Shown here in pieces: positions 22,401 to 34,400 of a stretch of 64,000 bases of DNA. The first letter of the stretch is position 1; each line of letters starts with the position of its first letter. This DNA is from Omphiscola glabra. Lineage: Eukaryota > Mollusca > Gastropoda > Lymnaeidae. The notes under the pieces are model-generated. The model saw nothing but the letters and a program-made list of their open reading frames with translations. It made no database searches and was not told the DNA's origin. The stretch covers positions 55,762,108-55,826,107 of the forward strand of contig OZ024794.1 of NCBI GenBank assembly GCA_964017045.1, written 5' to 3'. A program made the position numbers and the translations under genes.

Positions 22401-25400
22401 TTTGGGGAGGGTATAAAGAGCAATAGCTAGACAATCCACTGATGCCATTTCCTAATGTGATATTTCAGCTCGCCACTCACATTTATCGCTAATAAACTTA
22501 TCTATGAAATAGACAAAGACACCGATTCTTAACAAGATAGGTAAGAGAATAAAATGCAATGATATCACATAAGTTTAGTTTTATTCTATTTCTTTATTTA
22601 GAATTTCAATATGTGCATTAAGAATAGATACACATTTATATAAAGCATTTAGTGGGTGCTTATTTCAGTAGTTTAATGTTTGTGTAATGACATGTGACCT
22701 GGAAAATATTCACTCGCTATCAAAGTGGCCCCCCAAAGCCGTTTGGGTAGGCCACCCCTGTTCTAGAATGTCAGGCGAAATCCACGATTACCTTAGATTA
22801 CGCTTTTATAACCCCGGCTTATACATTGGCAACCAACTCCCTCTGCTGGGCTGTGCCGGCGAGTACATTGGCAACTGGCTCCAACTGCTGGGCTGTGCCG
22901 GCTAGTACATTGGCAACCGGCTCCATCTGCTGGGTTGTGCCGGCTAGTACATTTGCAACCAACTCCATCTGCTGGGCCGTGCCGGCTAGTACATTGGCAA
23001 CCAACTCCAACTGCTGAGATGCGCCATGTAACATTACAGCCACGTAGGACTCTCCCGCCGGCCTTGCCTCACTTGAAACATCTACTACATATTCAGCGTA
23101 TTAAATCTATCGTATGGCGGTAACGTCTTGCCCGCTTTGCCCGCGTGCTATTTTATGAGCCAAGAAATGCAAAACAAATGAGTTTACGTTTCAACTGCAA
23201 GCTCTTGCATGTAGATTCTAAACGAAAAATAATTAAGACCCAATGTGATCATAAAAACATTATGGTCTCGAACGATATAAGAGTAATGAACAGAAATATT
23301 AAGTAAGTGGAAAAATAAGTAATAGTCCAAATTGGCAACCAATTTTATTTTCAAATGGTGAAATTTTTTTTTTCATGTTTTGCTTGTTATATTTCTTTGA
23401 AAAAAAATGTATCTTTAAAAAAAAAAGTAAAATCAATTTAAATAAAAGAAAAAAAATGTACATTTCATTCCATTTTTACAAATGCAATCCATTTTCCTAA
23501 ACCTGGCTTGACATAAGAGGCTTATAAGATTTTTTCTTAAAGGTTTCAAAGAAATAAAGAGATATTTGGCTTCTATTTGAGGGGGGAAAAATAAAGTTTC
23601 TTTCTTTCTCACAATTTCATCTATTTAAATAGACGTCCTTAATAACTCCTAACAGAATTCACAGAAACAATTTTCTAGAGCTCAGAAAAGCTTCATAATT
23701 TAAAAATATATTTTTTCATATTTTATAAAGTTCACGTGAATAAAGTGAAGGTTTTTATGTGATTATAATAACGAGAGCACCATAGCTGGGAGTATTGCTG
23801 TGGCACTATGACCGCGAGACTAGCAATATGAGACTATGGTTGCTACAACATTACTGTGGTGTATGCCTGTGAAACTATTGCTTGACTGAATGACGTAGCT
23901 GCAGTTTCGAGGGAGTTGTATCCGCTGCGATCAGTAATTAAACTAATTGAAAAGAGCGCAAATATTATTTTTGAAAACATTTTCGATGTTCTTCGATTGT
24001 TAGTCCAATTTAACCATCCCGTAACTCACGCCAGATTACTAAATTACTTATGGTATAATTTAAATAAAATAAAAATCCTTTATGGGCCATATTCATTTAA
24101 TGAGCGGTTTAAAAAAAAAAAAAGAAAAAATAGACAGCAACGTGAAACCGGTGTCAAATAGATGGAATTTCCCAGTTAAACGGAGTCTCCACTAACAGAC
24201 ATGCCCATTAAAAATATAGTGCTGCCGGGAAAGTCTAATTCACTTTTCTTGGAAGTAATAGCCTTGAGCTTACGGGGATTTTTTTAACAAGGGTTTCAGT
24301 GGACAACACCAAGATGTACTTAGCGTCGGTGTCCTAAATCCAAGGCAATCACACTAATGATACAGTCAATGGTACCGCCAACGCGGTTTGCCTAATAGTG
24401 CAAAAGTCCATTACGAATGATACAAATAAATAGTGATACTAGATAGGTTTGGGCCTGGAAACAAAAGACGAGACAATGGTACAACATTTCAAAGTGGGTA
24501 GTCAAAGCCTGTCAACGTTATGGTAGCATACACAGATGTTAGGTGAGTGGAGGGTGTTCAGGTCAGATCTATATCAATAAAAAATAATAGTCAGAAATAC
24601 GTGACGACACCCCAAAGGGGGTGCCACCAATATGGAAAACTGCAAATGTAACCGTGCTCGCACAAGTAGATTTTTGATAGCCGATTATAATTTCGATCAG
24701 TGATTAGCTGTCTCTTTATCAATGAGTATCTGTCTCTTTAACAGTGAGTAGATGCCATGTTTCCGACTCTTTGTTGTTCATTCGACAGACACCATTTCTA
24801 CATTTTCAGAAATGATGGAACCTGATCTCAAAAGTTGATAATCACGAGAAATATAGAAAAGCACTTAAAATGGAAACGCCAGCCAGAAAGAAGTTTCATC
24901 CCCACAAATCAACTCTTATAGAAGGAATTGGATTAGCGGAGGTGCAGAAGCAAACGTGGAGTTAACGCTGCCTGCTACAACATTGTTTCTTGTCAACTAG
25001 AACCTGGAGCTCTGCGGCCACAAGGAGGATGATGAAAGGAAACTTCGTTGAGATTGTTGAGAGGGTTGAGAGGGCTGAGAGGGTTGATAGGGTTGAGACG
25101 GTTGAGAGGGCTGAGAGGGTTGAGAGGGTTGTGACGGTTGAGACGGTTGAGATGGTTGAGAGGGTCGCGTGACCCTTTCCCAGGGGTCGCCTAAGACCAC
25201 CTGAAAGCACATATACTCTACGGTTATGATGTAGAAAGAAACATAATTTAATGGGGGGGGGGGGGGGTCGCCACAACATGAGGGACTGTATTAAAAGGTC
25301 GCGGCATTAATAAGGTTGAGAACCGCTGGCTTAAAGGGTTGGGAGGGTTGAGAGGGCTGAGAGGGTTGAGAGGGTTGAGATATTTGCTAAATTTAATATG

Positions 25401-28400
25401 AAGTTCATAAACACTTTACAACAGACTTTATTGGTTTCTAAAAAATGTCTCATGTAGCTTTACGACTCGAATTTACAGGAGACGTTGAACAACTTTTTAT
25501 ATAGAATTTATAAAAATAAAAAAAATGACTTTTTTAAAAATGAGCTTGAATTGAAAATTCACAGTGTAAAGAAAACATATTTCCATTGGTTTGAATCATA
25601 AAAGATCTTAATATTATTTGTGCCAACCAACATTGCAACAGGTTTTAGGCAATCCTGTATGGTCTGATACAGGAGGATTCGGGGTCTCGGCGGGGGGGGG
25701 GGGGGAGTGTGTGGGGGGGGGGGTCTGGGAGAACACCACGAGGCAGAACGATCTCGTTGACTCTCGGATATGTAAGGAGCCCAAGTCATGTTGTGGAAAA
25801 AAATAAACTCAACGTTCAATGCACGAAACTGAATAGTGGTAAGGGACCTTAGAGAGGCACACGACAGCTCCAACGAGGTCACCGCGTGTTCAACGTTAGT
25901 GACGCAACTGTCTCAGATGCTACACTGTTGGTTTTTTTAAAGTCAAGTGGAAGTCCAGCTAAAGTACAAAGCACTTGACAAGAAGACCTGTAAAACTATC
26001 AACGGAGAGTTCTGCTGTTGTTATGTCCTGCCTCGTGGGTTTTCCTTGCCAATTTAGGGGGGAGGGGGGCGCTCTGAGCCAGACTGTTCTTGGACCGAAA
26101 AATAATATTTCGGGTTGGCCTCCGGTCCGGGCCCGAAACTAACGGAAATCAAAGGTAAGGCTCCAGGCCGGTACGTGATTCTTCTCTATTCGCTTTTCAA
26201 GAACTTTCCCGAGTAACGTTTCAGCAGTTCTAAGCTGTTACCGGCGAAATTAACGGGACATATTTTTATTTCATTTTGTTTTTAAAATCTACTTTACCCT
26301 TATGGGGGGATACTGTTCAAAGAGAGGAGAACTATTATTTGAAATAATATATTTTTTAAAATTAAAAACGTTTAGATAATTACATTTATATAAATAGAAT
26401 GTGTGACATTTATCCATGGAAGTGTATTAATGGAATCAAATGAGAAACAGTGACAACGAATAAGTAAACAGCTTCTACAAGGATTTTATAAAGCGTTCAA
26501 CGTTTGTCTTTATAACAAGTCATGGAACAGAGATCCAGAACCACATAAACGCAATTTTCACATAAAGGACTTAATATGTATGTGTAGCGATCTGCAGCTT
26601 TGCTCCCAAAAATGATTCCCATTTTAAGCTATTTAACTGACTTAATAGACTTGAACAACTAACACAGATATCACATGACATATTGTCAGGGAAAATACCT
26701 TAAACATAGATTTTTGTTTAAATTGAAGTTTTTCTTAAGTCAGTGGTATATTGGTAGAATACACTCGCCGTCTTCGCGATTGAATTTTGTTCAATTCCCG
26801 TCGATAAATCTTTTTTTCTCAAATCCATTTATTTTATTTTTAATATTTCATTTCTGGCTTTGACGGTATAAGTTGGTCATATTCAGTTGTAAAAATATAA
26901 ATAAAGTGCACATTTTTAAATTACCATTGGAAAATATTCTCTCTCGTTATTTTTATGGGTCATTCTTATGTGTAATATAATTTTTTACTCAATGTATACA
27001 TAATTGTTAACTCAATGTAGTACATAATCATTAACTCAATTTATATACAATCGTTAAATCAATGTAGTACATAAGCAATAACTCAATTTATATATAAGAT
27101 TTAACTCAATGTATATATAATCTTTATCTCAGAGTACATATAACATTTAACTCAATGTACATCTAATCTTTAACTCAATGTATATATATGTTATGCAGAC
27201 GACGTTTTTACGTCATCTTTCCGCGTGAATGAACTCTAGCTGACCCCAAGCTCGGAACCACAATTTATGTGTGGCTAAATAAAAATAGCATCTTCGACCT
27301 TGTTTTCAACTAAATAAAATCTATAGCCTGTATTATTAGAATTCTGTAGAAAAATCTAGATAAATTAGGAAAGGAAAACAATGTGAGTCCTTTGTAGAAA
27401 CATCAGTAAAGCAGACTATAAAAGGAAGATAGAGATACTTTGTGGAAGGACGATAACAATAGAGATTTGCTATACGAGACAGAGATTTTTTTACTAACAT
27501 TTGGTGTGTGTGTATATATTCCTTTATCATCATTGAACTTTTTACAAAATTGTATACTCCTCTAAATTGTACCGGTACAAGCCAATCATTAGACTGAAAT
27601 TCAATAGCTTTACTTTTATTTTATTTTCGAGTTTTTAATTAATTATTAACATGCAAAAAAAAAATAAACAAATTGTAATTAGCCCTGGGTTGTATATCGT
27701 ATTCTTTGTTATTGTATTTAACATATGGTATCGTATTTTTGTGTGTAATATTTTAGAACGAGCCATACACTTAAATAATAGATTAATTTCTCCATACGGA
27801 TAACAGTACGTAACAATATAATATTTAACTCAATGTTTATATAATCTTTAAATCAATGTATATATACTCTTTAACTCAATCTCTTATATATATTACGCTT
27901 CTGGTGTGACCCGTGGACTGCTTCCATTTCCGGCTGCCCCCTAACAAGCTGGCTGCTCCCTAATCAGCGTATATTGTATTGAGAGTAAATTACAAATAAT
28001 TCTATATGTTTGAACGAAATTATGGTTCAATAATGAGTTCAATAGCGCGCAAAATATAATTCCCGATAACTACGCTAACTACTGATGTTTATATAATGCA
28101 ACCACGTTTGGCGCGTAATATTTTCTTTTCGGAAAATGAAATCTTCTTAATTAAAGTATTTTATAAAAATATTCAGTTAAAAGGTGGTTGGGACATCAGA
28201 ATATTTAATATAGTTCATGGCCGTGAAATAAAAAGTGTGCAGTGACGTATCATGGGGGAAGGGTGTAACAAAACTGGGATTCTAAAATGTGCCTTACTTG
28301 AGTTCATGTTTACTCAAGTAACTTTAATTGATGTGAAGTTCACGCATTGTTGTCGCCAATGTTTGGCTGGCTATATCTAGTGTTTATATAATCTTTAACG

Positions 28401-31400
28401 CAATGTACATATGAAGGGCAGAGTTGAAAAAGTAATTAAGTGTATCTTTGAAGTTTTGAGAAAATTGAGTTTAAAATTTTTAAATTATTATTTAGATACA
28501 TAAAAATCTGTTCGAGGTAACTCTGTGTCAAACACTTGTGAACATTTTTCATGAATGATATTTACAGGAATGATTCAGGGGAAATAATCAAATTTAATGC
28601 ATGTCCTAACTCATTTTTGAAAAATTGTAACTTAAGTACTTTTTCTACTCAGCCCTTCATATACTCTTTAACTCAATGTACAAATAATCTTTAACTCAAT
28701 GTAGTACACAATTTGAGTTTCTTAATTTCCACCTTGACATTTTTAAGTAAAGAACAATGTGCGAGGACTCAAGATTAGCAACTCCAGTGTGAAAGCCAGA
28801 GCCTATAGTGTATATTATATCGCTCCTCCGCAGACGATCGTATTCTTTCTGTCCCTAAGACTCGCACAAAAACATACGGTGAAAGATCTTTCTCTTACTG
28901 TGCCCCCAAACAATGGAATTCTCTTCCACTACACATCAGAAATATATCAACCATCACAGCCTTCAAAACTGCACTCAAAACACACCTCTTTAAACTTTAC
29001 TATCCTGACTGATTCCCCCTCTGAAAGTTAAACGATGCTGCTGAGTGCCGTCCATGGCTTCACATGTAAATTGTTATGGAATGGTTGGTTTTTAATTTAT
29101 ATTTTTAAGTTCATTTTAATTTGCATGTACAGCGTGGTGAGCCCAGCCCTAGGCTGGGGTACCACGCTATAGAAAACTACCCATAATAATAATAATAATA
29201 ATAATATTTGTCCGTTCGCTTTTAGAATATGCATCTTCGGTCTGGGACCCATTCACCCAGAAGAGCATCGATAGGTTGGAGGCAGTACAGCGACGGACAG
29301 CACGCTTTTTCCAGAAACGCTACAAGAATACCTCTAGTGTTGGCAGCATGCTGGAAACACAGGTCTGGTCACTATTGGGGAACGACGACGACTATCAAGG
29401 CTCTCCATGATTTACAAGATAAATAATGGGCTAGTCCACTGCTCTGGCATTAAACAGAAACTCGTCCCTCTCCCCCATAGACAGCGACGAGGCCATGACC
29501 GGCAGTTCCGGCTCATACCAGCGAGAAGCCAGTATAGGAACTGCTCATGCCTACCAAAGACATCAGGGACTGGAACAAGCTTCCAAAAGGAACAGTTGAG
29601 GCGACAACACTTGACTCATTTGTGTCTATTGCCTCAGGCCTTCCAACCCCTAGTGCATGATACCCCCAAACAGTCACTCTTGTAACCAGTGAAATATCCT
29701 CATCAACACCAGGCACAGAAACATTGCAAATCCCATCTACATTCATAGGAGCTATAGTGATCAATAAATTGATCGTGGGCCCTTAATATATAGAAGAAGA
29801 AGAAGAAAAAGATAGAGAGAGAGAGAGAGAGAGATAGAGAGAGGGGGGATGCGCTGATAACCAAGTGATACAATCAACTGATTGGAGTGCATTGCGATGC
29901 TGTACGGGAAAGTAATGTGTCCAAAAATATCTGCCCAACAAAAAAAAAACAAAAAAAAAACGGAGAAACGTCATGTGAATTTAAATTATCTTCAATGTTT
30001 TATTTCTATTATAACACTTACGCGAAACCACTCACCTCTAGGGGGAAGAGTCTTCCCACGCAGACAGTACCACAAACGTAAGAACCCCCTCCTGAAGTTC
30101 CCAGAGAAGAAACTGTAAATGAAGGCGTTCATGCCAGAGTTGCTCAGTTCCAGCCAGTGCGCCAGCGGCATTCCGATCTCGAAGAGATTTCTGACCACTC
30201 CCGGCTCCACATTGGAGAAGTATAAAATGAGGTAAATAGTATGCAGAGGCAGCCACGAGAAGGCGAACATGACCACCACGGTGACCAGCATCTTGATCAC
30301 GTTGAGCTTACCGTGCTTGATGACCCCGTTTCCCATGGCGACGCCCGGGGCGCGCCTGTGCCACACGCGCCAAGCGATGAGGAGGTAGCAGGAGAACGTC
30401 ACCAGCAGGGGCAGAAGGTAGGTGCCTAGGAAGATGGCGACGAAGAAGTAGGCCCGCTGGGATGGGAAGTCCGGCCAGATCTCGTGGCACATGGGCACCG
30501 TCTGCTGTCCGGTGCTGTGGTCGAAATGCTGGAAGTAGATGAGCCAGGGCAACATCAGGGCGAAGGAGAAGACCCATATAAGGCAAAGTATGAGACAAGC
30601 TCCGCGCCTCATGATCCGCATTTGTGGATTGAAACAAATAGCGAGCAATCTGCCAGGAGAGAAAAATGGGGTTAAGACAAAAAAAAAAAGGGGACGGGGG
30701 AGGAATTAATGAATTATATGTACACATGACACGGCGTGAAATTAAAAATAAAAGTTAATCAAGTCTTTGACTCATTATTTTTTGTATAACCTAAGCTGTG
30801 AACCATTGCAGCCTGCCTCTATTCAAATTAAAATATGAATTATGAGATTCACAAGGTAATAACCAGTAAATTAACTTAAAGATAGTTGTCATAAAGAATT
30901 ATAAAGGGGGCGTTATGGCATATTCTGAAAATGTAATGCCTTCCAAAGATTGTCTCGCTAAGCTTTGGTTCAGTCAAACACGCGACGGGAATCATCTCTG
31001 TTCAATATGAACACCCATGTGATAGACTAGCTGCAAATATTTTAACCAGTTTTATTCTGAAGAGCTAAAGGATTGTGCTCATGTGCCTTACCTGTCTATT
31101 GCAATGGCCGCTAGGTTGTACACGGACACACACACAGCAACACCTTGAATATAAGGCGTCATTTTACACAGCACGGGTCCAAATGGCCAACCTATAGAAT
31201 ATGGAGCTTGATTAGAACATCAAAACAAAATATCCATGAGAACTATATATACCCGCGTAGAAAAGTGTACAAAATTATTTTAAAGTTTTTTTTTCTAATT
31301 TAGCGAAGCCTCTGCCATCATTGTGTGTGGAGCAATTAACATAAGAAATACCGAACTTGTCTAGAAGATTCAATTTGTTTAAACAAAAACTTTTTATTTA

Positions 31401-34400
31401 ACTTACAAATGAAGTATATTATTTTTAACTGAAATTGCAAACCAGAACTGGAAGGTATCTGAAGTCTGCGCACAACATAGCAAATTTTTGTATGGACGTC
31501 TTGTACACAAGCCATCTCCGTTCAATTAATAGATGACTGATTAAAACTCCCTCCGTATTGGAGAGCTAACATTTAATAAACTGCTAAGATTAGATTTAGA
31601 GAGACATTTTAATCTATTTATGGCGGATCGTAGATTTACATATTTCGAGCTTATAAGTTCTTAACATTTCGTAAAAAAAAACAATTCATTATAAAATGTC
31701 CGTCTTCCAATCCTATGTTTTCTTAAAGTTGATGTACGCCTTTTGTCGAAGTCATAGTATTGATATAAAAGTAGTTTGGGGGGGGGGAGGGGGGACAACA
31801 CAACTACGTAAATCATGTTAGCATCAGGGGCGTCATTTCAGATTTTTTCAGGGTGGGGGGCAAAACCAAAACTTGGTCGGTTTGCTAAGTTGTTTATTAC
31901 TGAAGGCGCCACAGTACATATTAATTTAAATAAAACCTGCAAATTGGGGGTGGGGGCAAATGCCCCACCCTGCCCTACCCAAATGACGTCCCTGGTTAGC
32001 ATGACCTAAGCACGTAAACAAATTCTGACCATAAATGTAAACACATTGTTTACTTTATTCGAAAATAAAACTCACGGAACAAAAATATTTTTGACCCAGA
32101 CTTTGACAGTTTTTGTATTGTTTTAAATGTATTCCCCCCCCCCCTCACATTTTAGCGCCTTAGCTGTTGGCATAAAACTGCATTATCATTAAATAATGAT
32201 TTTTTTTTTGCAAGGTTGACATTTCCACATTTTTCTCCTTGTCATCTGTATTGGGTTCAAAACAAATAACAGCACTCTTATGAATCGGAAGCTGTCAATT
32301 ATTCTAAGCAGAGAAAACAGACACCACCAATGTAATCTTGATCCCCGCGAGCATTCTGACACCATTGTATAATTTTGACGAGTCGGTTCTCTGCTAGAGT
32401 CGCGGTGCGGTTGGTGACTGAGTCTTGTGTTAACGCGTGTGAACTACATTAGCCAGCTTGATCATTACAATCAATGGGACTGGATATCTACCTTTACACT
32501 GTATTCCCTCTACTCCTTATTTAGTTTAGTTGTGGTCTAAATACCCCGTCTTTCTAATCCTTTGGGTGATGAGATATCAAAGTGAATGTATGCTGTTCTA
32601 GATTTGATAATAATAAAAAGTCAGGGTTGCTAACCGTAATAACATACACTCAGGGTTGCCAACCCCCATAGCATAACACTCAGGGTTGCCAACTCCAATA
32701 ACATAACATTAACTGAAAAAAAATAACTTAGTGCTAAAACTTTTAATTTTTATTCTTTTATGGACAAGATTAATTTTTTAAGGACACATTTTAATGAATA
32801 AATAATATATGGATGCTCGAAATGTTCGATCTCGGATATGTAAAACATTTTTTCGAGCACACTCTCAATGGAGGATGAGATAAGTGGTAGGATAGGGAAG
32901 GCCGCAACTGTCATGGCGAGACTGAAGAAAAGAGTCTGGTCCAATGCTTAACTCACAGCAAGAACTAAGCTGCAAGTATACCAGGCCTGCGTACTGAGCA
33001 CACTCCTCTATGAATGCGAGTCTTGGACCACATACACGAGGCACAAAAGAAGCCTCAATGGCTTCCACCTCAGATTCCTGCGCCGCATCATTGACATCAA
33101 ATGGCAAGAAAAAGTCCCCAACACGGGTGTCCTGTCCCAAACAAACATGTGCAGCCATATTAATCCAAAGAATCATCCGCTGGCTTGGGCACGTCAAGCG
33201 AATGCAACCTGGTCGCATACCCAAGGATGTGGTATGCAGCGATCTAGCGACAGGTAAAAGGTCGGTTGGACGGCCTCGTCTCAGATACATAGACATATGC
33301 AGAAGAGACAAGAAGGCGGCCAACATCGACATCTCAGACTGGGAGGACATGGCGGAGGATCGATCCAAATGACGGGACATCGTGAAGGAAGGATCACTAT
33401 GCGCCGAGGAGCAAAACAGGGCAACAACAGCTGTAAAAAGGGCGAAGATGAAGGCCAGAAAACACAAACACTCCTCCACAGCATTCATGTGTGGGACATG
33501 CAAAAGCGACTGCCGTTCGAGGATTGGTCTCACTACCCACACCAATAGATGCACTCTAAAAAAGATAAATCTATCTTCTCTCGGAGACGGAAAGATGCAT
33601 ACATACAATATATGGATAGTCACGTCTTTATCACTTTCCGTGATAGTCTATGACGTCTTTATCACTATACTTCATAGAGCCTTGACGTCTTTATCACTTT
33701 ATGTCACAGAGTCTATGACGTCTTTATCACTGCATGTCAAAGAGTCTATGAGGTCTTTATCACTATACGTTATGAAGTCTGTGACATATGATCAAAAGGC
33801 ATGACCCCATTTTTTGTGTGATATTTTATTTGATGAAATTCTTCTGATGATGATAATTCAAGCCTAACCTAGCAGGAATACATCATAAACTCCGAACTCT
33901 TTGTACACGTTCTCATTTTTTAACAAACATTCACAATTTTTTAAATATGAGTCTTAGGGACTAGCCATTTAAGGACACATTTTTACAGAATGTTCGTTAA
34001 ATTTCCGGATGGCTGGCAACTCTGGCAATAATGATTCATAAACTATTCAAAATTTTCTTCTCTGTTAATAGTGCTTCATGTACTATTCAAACATTCCTTC
34101 GCTGGTAATAGTGCTTCATGTACTATTCAAACATTCCTTCGCTGGTAATAATGATTCATGTACTATTCAAACGACTACTTTCCATAAAAACTCTGTCATC
34201 TTGACAATGATTGTGAAAGCCATTATTATAGTTTTTATTTTTATTCCGGACATAATCTATTTTAGATTATTAAGGGTAGGAGATGGTTGGTTATGTCAAG
34301 CACTCTCCTTTCCTGATCTATTTACATTATTATAAAATCCGAACATCAGTTTCATTTATTTTTTTCCCCTTATATTTGAGAACCCGCGATCGATTTATTG

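Noticed and set aside
22010..22426. 138-codon plus-strand frame in the GC-rich island as a gene
   Set aside because: The opposite strand is equally open and neither shows a recognisable domain; high GC alone explains it.
26735..26812. Functional tRNA gene
   Set aside because: Acceptor stem does not pair well and the anticodon loop lacks U33; kept only as a tRNA-like pseudogene.
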